Notes: generated by a model from the letters alone, not told the origin. Shown: positions 37,776 to 47,738, counted from the stretch's first letter. The stretch is DNA of 64,000 nt from Pseudomonadales bacterium (GCA_012103505.1 WLWP01000001.1:3410001-3474000), one strand, 5' to 3'. Translations and numbers: made by a program.

Positions 37776-38970
37776 CGGGGGTTTCTCCAGCTGGCAGCGT
37801 GAACGAAAAGGTCGCGCCAAAATTACGATTGTTCTCGAACCTTAGGACACCACCGTGGTCTTCCACGATGCTACGACAGATCGAGAGCCCCATGCCCATA
37901 CCATTCCGTTTAGTGCTATGAAAAGGCGTGAAGAGCTCGTTGGCAACCTCGTCCTTAACACCCGGGCCACAATCTTGAACACTGATACTAGCCGCACCAT
38001 CTTGCGCCTCGCTAATGACGCGAACCGAACATCCGTGTGCGCATTCGATTTCGAACATCGCATCGATTGCGTTGCGAACAAGATTCAAAGTGACCTGCTG
38101 TACTTGGATGGGGTCACAAAAAATATTTGGCAAGGATCTATCCAAATTCAACTCTAGCTCAATGCCGTGTAGTCGGGCATCTCCAGCAGCCAGGCTCTTG
38201 ATTTCACTCAGCAACCCATTGATATCCACAAATTCTCGATCGCCATCGGCGTGCTGGACAAATCGTTGAATCCGCTCGATGACGGCTCCTGCTCGTAGGG
38301 ATTGCTCGTTCAGCTTACCTAGGGCATCCAGAATTTTGTCGGCATCCACATCGTCTCGACCCATGAGTCGAATCACGGCTTGCGCATACATTGAGATCGC
38401 GGTCAGGGGTTGATTAATTTCGTGCGCAATAGACGCAGTCATTTCACCCATTGTGGTCAAGCGACCCACCTGCGCTACCTTTTCTTTTTGCTCTAGCAAT
38501 GCATCCGCAGCCGCTTTCTCGGCACTGAGATCGCGGATAATGCCAACGAAAAACAACCCCTCATCGCTACGTATTTCACTGACTGCCAAATAGATCGGGA
38601 AAGTCTGACCGCTTTTCTTTACAGCCAAGAGTTCACGACCGACGCCAATTATTTTGGGGTTGTGGGTCCTGATGAAGTCATCAATATATCGTTGATGTCC
38701 TGAGTGATGGGGTTCTGGCATCAAACAGATTAACGGCGCGCCGATCAGTTCACTCTCGGTATAGCCAAAGATCTGCAAGGTCGCACTATTGACCGACTGA
38801 ATTGAACCTTGAGTATCGATAGTAATAATCGCATCAACGACGGCATCGAGAACAGCATCAGCGTTCTCCGCTAACCACTTCTGTCGCTCTAGATCCATTG
38901 TGAAATCCGAGAAGGATTCATTGACCTGCCACTGACCACTTCTTCGTGCGTAGCTTAGGGTTTCGTTCAT
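37768..38970 (-). CDS. fixL: FixL-type heme-PAS sensor histidine kinase
   Basis: 400 residues from ATG 38970. No membrane helices, so cytoplasmic. One PAS domain (about 40-150) with MPEPHHSGHQRYIDDF and KIIGVGRE; His92 and Arg112 are 20 residues apart, as are the proximal heme His200 and Arg220 of Bradyrhizobium FixL, so heme and O2 sensing are likely. Then a phosphoacceptor helix (SIAHEINQPLTAISMYAQA, His183) and an ATPase domain (NLVRNAIDAM; GPGVKDEV; GMGMGLSICRSIV). By family, O2 binding switches the kinase off. FixJ follows in the same operon. No nitrogen-fixation genes are nearby. Confidence 0.88.
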   Translation of the reverse strand: MNETLSYARRSGQWQVNESFSDFTMDLERQKWLAENADAVLDAVVDAIITIDTQGSIQSVNSATLQIFGYTESELIGAPLICLMPEPHHSGHQRYIDDFIRTHNPKIIGVGRELLAVKKSGQTFPIYLAVSEIRSDEGLFFVGIIRDLSAEKAAADALLEQKEKVAQVGRLTTMGEMTASIAHEINQPLTAISMYAQAVIRLMGRDDVDADKILDALGKLNEQSLRAGAVIERIQRFVQHADGDREFVDINGLLSEIKSLAAGDARLHGIELELNLDRSLPNIFCDPIQVQQVTLNLVRNAIDAMFEIECAHGCSVRVISEAQDGAASISVQDCGPGVKDEVANELFTPFHSTKRNGMGMGLSICRSIVEDHGGVLRFENNRNFGATFSFTLPAGETPDG

Positions 38971-39126
38971 CGCACGCCAAGCTTTTCAATTTTTCATAAT
39001 CCTGCATTGCTGTATCGGTGCCGTCACTAGTGGAAATCACCTAGTCCTTCAAGGGGCTTCCCCAATGTTGCAAAGCGATGCCCCGGCACAAGATAGACCC
39101 ATCATTTAAACAACCAGGGGAGACAA

Positions 39127-39255
39127 ATGTCCCTCAGCGAAATCTCACAAATTGAGCCTTCTAGAATAATGACCATCGCCGGGATCGCGCTCGTCGTAGG
39201 TGCCGCCGTCGTCATCGTTGGTCTCAATGTCCTTCACTGGACACTGGGCACTTAA
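39127..39255 (+). CDS. 42-residue single-helix membrane peptide
   Basis: ATG 39127 with AGGGGAG five bases upstream and a TAA at 39253-39255. Short polar start (MSLSEISQIEPSR) then one membrane helix (ALVVGAAVVIVGLNVLHW). It lies between fixL (divergent) and the Usp gene 29 bp downstream, in the same direction as the latter, so it is likely the first gene of that transcript. The good ribosome-binding site and intact frame support a real gene. Function unknown; small helices like this often act as subunits or regulators of membrane complexes. Confidence 0.6.
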   Translation: MSLSEISQIEPSRIMTIAGIALVVGAAVVIVGLNVLHWTLGT

Positions 39256-39284
39256 ACCCGAGCCCGCCATCAAGGAGCATCACT

Positions 39285-40160
39285 ATGACCTCAACGAACA
39301 TCCTCGTAGCCGCAGAGCCGACTTCTGAAGGCAAGCACATTTGGCAGGTCGCGACTCGCGTCGCTAAACAACGCGGCGCACAACCGCACCTACTGAACAT
39401 CGTCGAACCTGCAGTAGCTGTCTATGCAGACCTGAACTTTACGCCGTTAGCAGAGTGTGCAACCGACTGGCAGCGTGAGCTGATTGCTGCAAACCGAAAA
39501 TTCCTCGGTAACGTCGCACCCTGTGCTGATAAAAATCTCACCGTGCTTGAGGGGTACCCATCCCAGGAAATCACCAAGGCGGCAGAGAACCTCGACGCTA
39601 ATCTGATTGTCATGGGTGTCCACAACCGTCGAGGTTTGAAACGGCTTTTGGGATCCACCACACATGCTGTTCTCAACTCTTCCGGCCGAGATTTACTAGC
39701 AGTTCATCCCGATGGCAAACTCAATGGTTACAAGCGTATTGTTGTGGCAGTCGACACAACTGATCTGATCGATACTGTACTCACCCGAGCGGAGGAATTT
39801 CTGGAAGGTGCTGAGCTGGTCAAAGTTGTTTCAGTAATCATCCCACTCACGAAGGTCTTTGCAGCCCCCGAGGCAGGACATGGTTTGGATTGGTCATTCG
39901 CCGAACTGGCTGAAGACATACGTACGGAAACAAGATCCAAGGTGTCTGCGGCCGTTGAACGGCACGAACTCGACGCCGATGTCATCGATCTTCGCAGCGG
40001 CGATCCGCGCGACGAAATAGTTGCAGCTGCAGAAGAATACGATGCCGACCTCATCGTGATTGGTAGCAACAAACGTAACGCCTTGAATCGCCTCCTGCTC
40101 GGTTCAACCGCTCGCGGTGTTCTCAACCACACTCCCTGCGACGTTCTCGTCTGCCGTTAG
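39285..40160 (+). CDS. Tandem universal stress protein (UspA family)
   Basis: 291 residues from ATG 39285 (AAGGAG upstream). Two Usp domains: the first ends MGVHNRRGLKRLLGSTTHAV, the second IGSNKRNALNRLLLGSTARG, the latter with a clear ATP-binding G-2x-G-9x-G(S/T)-like motif. Tandem Usps are often induced under low oxygen or stationary phase. The position beside FixLJ fits oxygen-linked regulation (inference). A long inverted repeat follows the gene. Confidence 0.9.
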   Translation: MTSTNILVAAEPTSEGKHIWQVATRVAKQRGAQPHLLNIVEPAVAVYADLNFTPLAECATDWQRELIAANRKFLGNVAPCADKNLTVLEGYPSQEITKAAENLDANLIVMGVHNRRGLKRLLGSTTHAVLNSSGRDLLAVHPDGKLNGYKRIVVAVDTTDLIDTVLTRAEEFLEGAELVKVVSVIIPLTKVFAAPEAGHGLDWSFAELAEDIRTETRSKVSAAVERHELDADVIDLRSGDPRDEIVAAAEEYDADLIVIGSNKRNALNRLLLGSTARGVLNHTPCDVLVCR

Positions 40161-40167
40161 GGTTTTC

Positions 40168-40220
40168 CTGGCACCCTCACCTCTTTCTCTCCGAAGATGC
40201 TCCCGAGGTGAGGGTGCCAG
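40168..40220. repeat. 16-bp perfect inverted repeat after the Usp gene
   Basis: CTGGCACCCTCACCTC at 40168-40183 and its exact complement at 40205-40220, with a 21-nt spacer. The transcript could form a very stable hairpin. No T-tract follows, so it is not a standard rho-independent terminator; it may stabilise the mRNA end, act as a rho-assisted terminator, or be a REP-like element. Confidence 0.7.
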
Positions 40221-40249
40221 ATTTCCAAGTACTCATGTAGAGTCGGGCT

Positions 40250-41238
40250 ATGCGCCCGACATTTCATCCCCAACTCACCCTGGCTCACATAGAAGCGGCT
40301 GCACGGCGCATTCAAGGTCACGCAGTCCGCACAGCCCTAATTGAGAACGAAACCCTAAACGAGATGACCGGCGGCCGTGTATTTCTGAAAGCGGAATGCC
40401 TACAAAGAACCGGGTCATTCAAATTCCGGGGCGCATACAACAAAGTCGCGCAGATTTCTCAAACGCAGCTCGATCTCGGCGTCGTCGCGTGTTCCTCTGG
40501 TAACCACGCCCAAGGTTTGGCGCGCGCCGCTCAGATTTACAAATGCAAAGCCACGATCGTCATGCCACAAGACGCCCCAGCGCTCAAAATCGAGAATACA
40601 AAGCGCTACGGAGCCAAAGTCGTCCTTTATGATCGCAACACCGAGTCTCGTGAGGCGATTGCCCAGTCAATTGCAGCGAAAAGTGGGGCTTTGTTCGTAC
40701 CACCCTATGATGATTTCGACATTATGGCTGGACAGGCACCTGCGGTTTAGAAATCATGCAACAAACGAGCGAACGCTCCATCAAGTTACACGCTGTTCTA
40801 ACAGCGGCTAGCGGCGGCGGTCTCACTGCTGGGGTCGCTACAGCCGTTCGCGCGACCGATCCGCTGCTCCAAATCTACAGCGTCGAACCGACGGATCACG
40901 ATGATCATGCGCGTTCTTTCGCCGCTGGGAAAAGCCAAAAAAACGAATCGCCTCCCCCATCCATTTGTGATGCGTTGCTCGCACCTGAACCCGGGGAGCA
41001 CACTTTTGCGGTTAACCAAGAACTTGTCCATAGCGGTTTAACAGTAACTGACAGTCAGGTGAGAGAAGCGGTTCGTTTTGCTTTTACAGAGCTGGAACTT
41101 GTCGTCGAACCTGGCGGTGCGGCAACCCTCGCAGCGGTTCTTAACGAAAAACGCCTACGCGGCAAAAACGTTGCGATCGTTTTGAGTGGGGGCAATATCG
41201 ACCCTCACGTTTTCAGCGACATAATAACGACCCAATAG
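40250..41238 (+). pseudogene. Serine/threonine dehydratase-like gene, frameshifted
   Basis: Two adjacent frames give one fold-type II PLP enzyme of about 330 residues. The first (ATG 40250) has SFKFRGAYNK (PLP Lys58) and SSGNHAQGLARAA; the second resumes at about 40738 and has TAASGGGLTAGVATAV and VEPGGAATLAAVL, with SGGNID near the end. The break is at about 40735: CAGGCACCTGCGG reads into a stop, and one extra G would restore GQGTCGLEIMQQ. Sequence fits the threonine dehydratase/serine racemase/hydroxyaspartate dehydratase group. Either inactivated recently or a sequencing deletion. No clear ribosome-binding site is seen. Confidence 0.75.
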
Positions 41239-41253
41239 TTCAGGAGAACTAGT

Positions 41254-43134
41254 ATGCGCGCTCTTTTAGCTCCTATTGCTCTACTGTTTGCTGCGGCCAT
41301 GCCATCCCTCGCTTTCAGTGAAGAAGGTGTTGATGGCGCTCGTTTCGAGGCTTATTTAGACGGCTTGGTGAAAGCCCAGTTTCACGATTACAAGCTGGCT
41401 GGCATGACTTTCGTTTTGGTTCAAGGAGCGCAGGTTACGCTGGCGAAAGGGTATGGTCTGGCAGACATCGCTTCAAACGAACCGGTCGATCCCAACCGAC
41501 ATCTCTTTCGACCGGGGTCGGTTTCGAAACTATTTACATGGACCGCTGTGATGCAACTGGTCGAGCAAGGACGGCTCGATCTCAACGCTGACGTTGGACA
41601 GTACGTTGATCAATTTGAGATCCCGAACGAGTTCAACCAGCCACTGACGCTACGCCACATCATGACCCACGCGCCAGGTTTGGAAGATGCCGCTGCGGGC
41701 ATACTGTTCAAAGAATCCGCGGATGACTTGATACCTTTGGCTGATTCGCTGGGTGCCAATGTGCCCACCCAAGTCCGGGCACCGGGAACTCACGCCTCCT
41801 ACTCCAATTGGGCGACCGCCCTTGCGGGCCTCATAGTTGCAAACATTTCCGGCCAATCATTTGAGTCGTACGTGCGCGACCACATCCTCACTCCATTGCA
41901 GATGCCAAACGCGACTTTCGATGAACCACTACCCGCGCACCTTGCCCCGAATATGGCGACTGGGTATCTCAATAAACAAGGTACTCTCGCTGCAACCGGT
42001 TTTGAGTTTATAAAAAACTTCGGACCTGCAGGTGCGCTATCGGCTGCAAGTGCAGACATGGGCAATTTCATCATCGCCCATCTTAACGACGGTCGATTTC
42101 AGCAAACCCAAATTCTCAACCCCGCTACAACACGCCTCATGCATCAAAATCTTTTTTCCCACCACGAGGCCGTTACGGCAATGGCGCATGGCTTTTGGGA
42201 AAAGTGGCGGAATGGACAGCGCTTTGTTGGACATGGTGGTGACACAATCGCTTTTCATTCCGAGCTCGTACTCGATCCAGAAAACGACCTTGGCTTCTAT
42301 TTGTCCTTCAACGCACCGGACGGAGCCCGTGCGCGAGCTGCAATCGTTGACGGTATCATCGACTACTTCTATCCCGAGCCACCGAAACGCTACAGTTTCG
42401 ACCCCATCGAAGGCAGCGCTGAGCGTATCGCCCAGGTGGTCGGTGCGTATCGCATGAATCGTCGCTCCTATACCAAACTCGAGGGTATCGTCGCTTTAGG
42501 CGGAGATATACCCATCACCCCGGCAGGCGAAGGTGCCATATATCTGCCAAGTGCCAATGGCGGCAGTAAATTCTTTGAGGTGGAACCGTTTGTATTTGAT
42601 CAGGTCGGCGGTCAGCGTCGTTTGGTTTTCACTGCGAATGCAGATGGTCAAATAGCACATCTGCTATTAGCAGCAACGCCTGTCATCGTGGCTGATAAGG
42701 TAGGTGCTCTGGAATCCGCGGCAAACCACCAACTGATTCTTGGACTCGCCCTGTTGGCAAGTCTGTTTGTCATCATCAACACAATCCGCAATCGCAAAGA
42801 TGGCATCACAGGCGTTGCTAGGCGTGGGCGCAGACTCGTTACCAGCGCAGCCGTATCGAATTTGGTGTTTATTGTTGGTCTCGGCGCCATCGTCGCCGGT
42901 GTGGACATGCAGCGTGTGGTCTATGACTACCCTCCAGCTGGACTGCCTTTCATTCTAATATTCCCGCTGTTGAGCCTTTTCTTTACTTTGGGCTCGCTGT
43001 ATTACCTTTGGCCGGTCTGGCAATCCACTGAATGTAGTCGTTGGGCGAGCATACGCTATAGCTTCGTGACCATTCTGTTCGTACTATATCTTGCGATACT
43101 GAATTACTGGCACCTGATCGGCTGGAACTACTAG
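41254..43134 (+). CDS. Class-C beta-lactamase-family serine hydrolase with C-terminal membrane domain
   Basis: 626 residues from ATG 41254 (AGGAG upstream). Signal peptide (to about LAFSEE); catalytic domain with SxxK PGSVSKLF (Ser89/Lys92), YSN in HASYSNWA and HGG in GHGGDT. A linker beta domain follows (about 380-490), then about four membrane helices in the last 150 residues (LGLALLASLFVIINTI, NLVFIVGLGAIVAGV, FILIFPLLSLFFTLG, FVTILFVLYLAIL). Periplasmic enzyme tied to the inner membrane. Likely a peptidase or esterase of the AmpC/EstB/D-aminopeptidase group; a true beta-lactamase role is not implied. Confidence 0.85.
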   Translation: MRALLAPIALLFAAAMPSLAFSEEGVDGARFEAYLDGLVKAQFHDYKLAGMTFVLVQGAQVTLAKGYGLADIASNEPVDPNRHLFRPGSVSKLFTWTAVMQLVEQGRLDLNADVGQYVDQFEIPNEFNQPLTLRHIMTHAPGLEDAAAGILFKESADDLIPLADSLGANVPTQVRAPGTHASYSNWATALAGLIVANISGQSFESYVRDHILTPLQMPNATFDEPLPAHLAPNMATGYLNKQGTLAATGFEFIKNFGPAGALSAASADMGNFIIAHLNDGRFQQTQILNPATTRLMHQNLFSHHEAVTAMAHGFWEKWRNGQRFVGHGGDTIAFHSELVLDPENDLGFYLSFNAPDGARARAAIVDGIIDYFYPEPPKRYSFDPIEGSAERIAQVVGAYRMNRRSYTKLEGIVALGGDIPITPAGEGAIYLPSANGGSKFFEVEPFVFDQVGGQRRLVFTANADGQIAHLLLAATPVIVADKVGALESAANHQLILGLALLASLFVIINTIRNRKDGITGVARRGRRLVTSAAVSNLVFIVGLGAIVAGVDMQRVVYDYPPAGLPFILIFPLLSLFFTLGSLYYLWPVWQSTECSRWASIRYSFVTILFVLYLAILNYWHLIGWNY

Positions 43135-43165
43135 TCGAACCATAAACAAACCGGACTAACCACTG

Positions 43166-43936
43166 ATGCGAATTGCGACCTGGAATATCAACGGCCTCCG
43201 CGCGCGTATGGAATTCATGGCCCTATGGCTGAATGACAGAAAGCCAGATGTCGTTGGACTACAAGAGTTGAAGACCCCTACAGAAGAATTCCCCCACGAT
43301 TTTTTTACAGACCTTGGCTATCACGCGTTGGTGCACGGGCAAAAAAGTTGGAACGGTGTTGCGATCTTAACGAGATCCCCGTGTGAGTCGGTACAAATTG
43401 GACTACCGGGCGAGGACGACTGGGGATCGAGGTTGATTACAGCGGATGTCGGCGGCTTAGAATTCACCACAGTTTATTGTCCCAACGGCAAATCCGTTGA
43501 GCATGATGACTACCCGAACAAACTCTCCTGGTATGAATCTCTCTGTGCACACTGGTCCTCAGGTGATCACACTAAAAGGGTCCTTTGCGGAGACTTCAAT
43601 ATAGTGCCAGAGGCACTCGATTCATGGCGTGGGGAAAAGGCTGACGGTGATGTGTTCCACACCGTTGCTGAGCGATCTCGTTTTCAAAACCTTTTGACTC
43701 TAGGTCTAACCGATTTGCACCGACATTTGCAGCCAGAAGAGCAAGTTTTTTCGTGGTGGGACTACCGAGGCGGCGCATTTCATCGTAAGCAAGGGCTCCG
43801 CATCGACTTTATCCTTGGCAACGATTCTGTGCGCGATCTAGTCGATGATGTTGTCATAGACCGCGACTATAGAAAGAAGAAAGACGGCCTCACAGCGTCC
43901 GATCATGCCCCCGTTTACGCGGATCTCAGAATCTAG
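43166..43936 (+). CDS. xthA: Exodeoxyribonuclease III (AP endonuclease)
   Basis: 256 residues from ATG 43166. All ExoIII motifs are present in order: [50 protein letters not shown] and the catalytic [10 protein letters not shown]. It cuts DNA at abasic sites and removes 3'-blocking groups in base-excision repair. The length is normal. It stands between the serine hydrolase and EF-G genes, 31 bp after the former. Confidence 0.94.
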   Translation: MRIATWNINGLRARMEFMALWLNDRKPDVVGLQELKTPTEEFPHDFFTDLGYHALVHGQKSWNGVAILTRSPCESVQIGLPGEDDWGSRLITADVGGLEFTTVYCPNGKSVEHDDYPNKLSWYESLCAHWSSGDHTKRVLCGDFNIVPEALDSWRGEKADGDVFHTVAERSRFQNLLTLGLTDLHRHLQPEEQVFSWWDYRGGAFHRKQGLRIDFILGNDSVRDLVDDVVIDRDYRKKKDGLTASDHAPVYADLRI

Positions 43937-44082
43937 ATAACCCTCTTAGATTTCGCGTGAGCTTTGCCGCGTTCGATGGTAAAGTTCGCGCTCCAGAATT
44001 TCGCCTCATAGAAATTCCTTTATTTTTCAATAAGTTAGGTTTTCAAAAGAGGTGTGTATCCAGACTTTTTTTGAGAAACGAC

Positions 44083-46167
44083 ATGACTGATTTATCGCGC
44101 TATCGAAATATCGGCATTTTTGCCCATGTAGACGCTGGCAAGACCACCACTACAGAACGCATTCTGAAGCTAACCGGCAAGATCCATAAGATCGGCGAGG
44201 TTCACGATGGAGCGGCCACAACCGACTTCATGGAGCAAGAACAAGAGCGCGGTATCACTATTCAATCCGCTGCAACTTCAGCATTTTGGGACGAACACCG
44301 CCTAAATATTATCGACACCCCAGGACACGTCGATTTCACCATCGAAGTTTACCGATCTTTGAAAGTACTCGACGGCGGCGTTGGTGTTTTTTGTGGCTCC
44401 GGTGGGGTCGAGCCTCAGTCTGAAACCAATTGGCGCTATGCCAACGAATCAGAAGTGGCACGACTTATCTTCGTCAACAAGCTCGATCGCTTGGGCGCCG
44501 ATTTCTATCGCGTCATCGAGCAGATCAAAAAAGTACTCGGCGCCGTACCAGTCGTCATGACCCTACCCATAGGCATCGAAGACGACTTTGTTGGCATCGT
44601 CGACGTCCTGACACGCAAAGCCTATGTTTGGGACGACTCGGGTGAGCCAGAGAACTTCGAAATCAAACCCATCCCAGAAGACATGGTGGATAGGGTCGAG
44701 GAGTTCCGCGAAGCGTTGATCGAAACTGCCGTTGAGCAAGACGATGACGTCATGGAGGCCTATCTTGAAGGCAATGAGCCATCCATCGAAGACCTGAAGC
44801 GCTGTATCCGTAAAGGCACAATCGCTATCGATTTTTTCCCAACATTTTGTGGTTCTGCGTTTAAGAACAAAGGGATCCAAAATGTTTTAAACGCGGTCGT
44901 TGACTATCTACCGAACCCAACCGAGGTTGAGCCGCAGCCAGAAGTAGACCTGGAAGGTACCGAAACTGGCGGTAGAGCTGTGGTTGATCCCGATGCGCCC
45001 TTGCGCGCTCTCGCGTTCAAAATTATGGACGATCGCTACGGCGCACTTACATTTACGCGAATTTACTCCGGAACGCTCAAGAAAGGCGACAACGTCTTGA
45101 ACACCTTTACCGGTAAAACTGAGCGTATTGGACGTATCGTTGAAATGCACGCTGATGACCGAATTGAGCGAGACAGTGCTCAGGCGGGCGACATTGTCGC
45201 CCTCCTCGGAATGAAGAATACGCAGACTGGACACACACTGAGTGATCCAAACAACGTAGCTACACTCGAACCTATGGTGTTCCCTGATCCGGTCATTTCT
45301 GTAGCGATCGCACCACGTGATAAAGCCGGTGCCGAAAAGATGGGTATCGCATTGTCGAAAATGATTGCAGAAGATCCTTCTTTCTACGTCGAGACTGACG
45401 AAGAATCCGGTGAGACCATCATGAAGGGAATGGGCGAACTCCATCTCGACATTAAAGTCGACATCCTTAAGCGTACCCACGGCATTGACGTTGAAGTTGG
45501 TAAACCGCAGGTCGCATACCGTGAAACGATCACTAGACTCGTCGAAGACACCTACACGCACAAAAAACAGACCGGTGGGGCAGGACAGTTCGCCAAGATC
45601 GACTACATCGTTGAACCTGGTGAAGTCGGTTCAGGCTACGAGTTCGAGTCAAAGGTATCGGGCGGTAATGTGCCACGCGAATTCTGGCCTGCTGTACAAA
45701 AGGCTTTTGGCGTCTCAATGGACGAAGGTACCCTCGCAGGTTTCCCCCTCCTCGACGTCAAGGTGACACTAACAGACGGTGGCTACCACCCAGTCGACTC
45801 TTCGGCTATTGCTTACGAGTTAGCTGCGAAAGCGGCGTACAGACAAACGATACCGAAAGCCGGGCCCCAATTACTTGAGCCTGTGATGAAAGTCGACGTT
45901 TTCACACCGGACGATCATGTCGGTGACGTTATCGGTGACCTGAACCGTCGACGTGGCATGATTAAGTCACAAGAAGCCGGTGCAACAGGTGTCCGCGTTA
46001 AGGCAGACTGCCCACTTGGTGAGATGTTTGGCTACATCGGCGATTTACGCACGATGACGTCTGGTCGCGGACAATTCTCGATGGAATTTTCGCACTACGC
46101 ACCATGCCCTTCTAATGTTGCCGAAGACGTAATCGCTGAAGTTAAGGAACGCAAAGCTAAAGCCTAA
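44083..46167 (+). CDS. fusA: Elongation factor G, second-type paralogue
   Basis: 694 residues from ATG 44083 ([19 protein letters not shown]); an upstream in-frame extension to 43957 is not protein-like. G1 [13 protein letters not shown]2/G3 GITIQSAAT and DTPGHVDF, G4 NKLDR, then EF-G domains II-V to ERKAKA. The variant [20 protein letters not shown], here partly quoted as [15 protein letters not shown], is that of the additional EF-G found in Vibrio/Shewanella/Pseudomonas-type genomes. The gene lies outside a str operon (no rpsL, rpsG or tuf nearby), so a canonical fusA probably exists elsewhere. Ends in a strong terminator. Confidence 0.9.
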   Translation: MTDLSRYRNIGIFAHVDAGKTTTTERILKLTGKIHKIGEVHDGAATTDFMEQEQERGITIQSAATSAFWDEHRLNIIDTPGHVDFTIEVYRSLKVLDGGVGVFCGSGGVEPQSETNWRYANESEVARLIFVNKLDRLGADFYRVIEQIKKVLGAVPVVMTLPIGIEDDFVGIVDVLTRKAYVWDDSGEPENFEIKPIPEDMVDRVEEFREALIETAVEQDDDVMEAYLEGNEPSIEDLKRCIRKGTIAIDFFPTFCGSAFKNKGIQNVLNAVVDYLPNPTEVEPQPEVDLEGTETGGRAVVDPDAPLRALAFKIMDDRYGALTFTRIYSGTLKKGDNVLNTFTGKTERIGRIVEMHADDRIERDSAQAGDIVALLGMKNTQTGHTLSDPNNVATLEPMVFPDPVISVAIAPRDKAGAEKMGIALSKMIAEDPSFYVETDEESGETIMKGMGELHLDIKVDILKRTHGIDVEVGKPQVAYRETITRLVEDTYTHKKQTGGAGQFAKIDYIVEPGEVGSGYEFESKVSGGNVPREFWPAVQKAFGVSMDEGTLAGFPLLDVKVTLTDGGYHPVDSSAIAYELAAKAAYRQTIPKAGPQLLEPVMKVDVFTPDDHVGDVIGDLNRRRGMIKSQEAGATGVRVKADCPLGEMFGYIGDLRTMTSGRGQFSMEFSHYAPCPSNVAEDVIAEVKERKAKA

Positions 46168-46186
46168 GCACTTCCTGATGAACAAA

Positions 46187-46223
46187 CCCCTGCTGGCAAC
46201 CTTCGCCAGCAGGGGTTTTTTTT
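46187..46223 (+). terminator. Rho-independent terminator of the EF-G gene
   Basis: Stem CCCCTGCTGGC/GCCAGCAGGGG (11 bp, perfect) with loop AACCTTC, followed by eight T. It sits 20 bp after the EF-G stop. Confidence 0.95.
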
Positions 46224-46262
46224 CGTATGCTCTACACAACCGAATAAGTCACTGAAGTAACT

Positions 46263-46622
46263 ATGGCAAATTATGAGAAGGGTAAAGTCGGCAAAGCCAT
46301 GGCGCTCGCACCTCTTGGCGCAGTGGTGGGATTACTGCCGTTCCTTGTGTTTCTAAACCTGAGCGTTGGCCAGTGGTTGGCAGTGATCGCCTTGAGCATA
46401 GTTCTCTCGTACGTGGCCGCACTCATTATTGGGGGTATTGGTTACTTCGTGCTGAAGAAATTAGGCTTTGAAGAGAACAAGTACCTCTATGCCTACGCTG
46501 GTACATTGGTTTTGCTGGTCGCGATCGCCTACGCTGACTTCTATGCTTTCGTTTCTTTCGCGCCACCCGTCTTTCTTGCGACAGCTGCCTTTTGTTACTT
46601 CCGGGGTAAACCTGTCGGCTGA
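46263..46622 (+). CDS. Unknown membrane protein
   Basis: 119 residues from ATG 46263. Polar start (MANYEKGKVGKAM) and three to four membrane helices (ALAPLGAVVGLLPFLVFL, WLAVIALSIVLSYVAALIIG, YLYAYAGTLVLLVAIAYADF, FAPPVFLATAAFCYF). No family recognised. It lies alone between the EF-G terminator and the convergent ychF. Confidence 0.65.
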   Translation: MANYEKGKVGKAMALAPLGAVVGLLPFLVFLNLSVGQWLAVIALSIVLSYVAALIIGGIGYFVLKKLGFEENKYLYAYAGTLVLLVAIAYADFYAFVSFAPPVFLATAAFCYFRGKPVG

Positions 46623-46646
46623 AGAGCGGTGAGTCGGTGATTCGCC

Positions 46647-47738
46647 TTAAACGTTAAATCGAAAGTGGACAACGTCCCCGTCAGAAACGACATATTCCTT
46701 TCCTTCGAGCCGCCATCGCCCAGCGTCCTTAGAACCTTGCTCACCTTTGAACTCGACGTAGTCTTCATAGCTGATGACTTCGGCGCGAATAAAGCCTTTT
46801 TCAAAATCGGTATGTATCACGCCTGCAGCTTGTGGTGCTTTCGCACCGATAGGTACGGTCCACGCACGAACTTCCTTAGGGCCTGCAGTAAAATACTGTT
46901 GCAAACCCAACAATCTATAACCCGCACGAATAACGCGATTCAAACCCGGCTCCTCTATACCAAGCGACTCCAAGAATTCTATCCGCTCTTCGTCTTCCAG
47001 TTCAGCGACTTCAGCCTCGATTTGATTACTAACCACGACCACTTCCGAGCCTTCTGCCTGGGCAATATCGCTAACAACGTCCACAAGAGGATTATTCTCC
47101 AATCCATCCTCAGCCACGTTAGCAATATAAAGAACTGGCTTTGCAGTAATGAAGTGAAACTCACGGATCGCCAATCGATCTTCCTTCGACAGCTCGACTG
47201 AGCGGACTGGGTCACCACTTTCTAGCTTGTCTTTGAGCTTGTCTAAAACTGCTAAAAGCGCCAGTGCATCCTTGTCTCCGGAGTTCGCCGTCCGGCGAGT
47301 TCTTTCATAAACTTTTTCCAGCGTCTCGAGATCCGCGAGAGCAAGTTCGGTATTTATAATCTCTATGTCATCGCGTGGCGAAACACGCCCAGAGACATGA
47401 ACAATGTTCTCATCGTCGAAACAACGAACAACATGGGCAATCGCATGCGTCTCGCGAATATGGGCTAGGAACTGATTCCCCAAACCTTCACCTTGAGCTG
47501 CACCGGCAACCAGTCCGGCAATGTCGACAAATTCCATCGTTGCCGGGATAACTTTTTCCGGATTCGCGATCGCGGCAAGTTCTGTGAGGCGGCCGTCGGG
47601 TACCGGAACAACACCTGTATTGGGATCAATCGTACAGAAAGGGAAATTCTCCGCATCAATACCCGCCTTTGTCAGCGCGTTGAATAGTGTCGACTTACCT
47701 ACGTTAGGCATGCCGACGATACCGCAGTTAAAACCCAC
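46647..47738 (-). CDS. ychF: Redox-regulated ATPase/GTPase YchF (Obg-like)
   Basis: 363 residues from GTG 47738 (GAGG upstream). P-loop [15 protein letters not shown], the [19 protein letters not shown] region, [20 protein letters not shown] and a TGS domain at the end ([15 protein letters not shown]). YchF/OLA1 binds ATP better than GTP and associates with ribosomes and stress responses. Standard place downstream of pth. Confidence 0.95.
   Translation of the reverse strand: MGFNCGIVGMPNVGKSTLFNALTKAGIDAENFPFCTIDPNTGVVPVPDGRLTELAAIANPEKVIPATMEFVDIAGLVAGAAQGEGLGNQFLAHIRETHAIAHVVRCFDDENIVHVSGRVSPRDDIEIINTELALADLETLEKVYERTRRTANSGDKDALALLAVLDKLKDKLESGDPVRSVELSKEDRLAIREFHFITAKPVLYIANVAEDGLENNPLVDVVSDIAQAEGSEVVVVSNQIEAEVAELEDEERIEFLESLGIEEPGLNRVIRAGYRLLGLQQYFTAGPKEVRAWTVPIGAKAPQAAGVIHTDFEKGFIRAEVISYEDYVEFKGEQGSKDAGRWRLEGKEYVVSDGDVVHFRFNV

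Noticed and set aside
38971..39126. FNR/FixK-like or sigma-54 sites between fixL and the membrane peptide
   Set aside because: I found no TTGAT-N4-ATCAA or TGGCAC-N5-TTGC match in this stretch.
41254..43134. Calling the class-C family protein an antibiotic-resistance beta-lactamase
   Set aside because: The catalytic motifs are shared by peptidases and esterases, and the large C-terminal membrane domain is not found in AmpC enzymes.
43957..44082. N-terminal extension of EF-G by 42 residues
   Set aside because: ATG 44083 gives the conserved EF-G start; the upstream part is A/T-rich leader without protein-like conservation.
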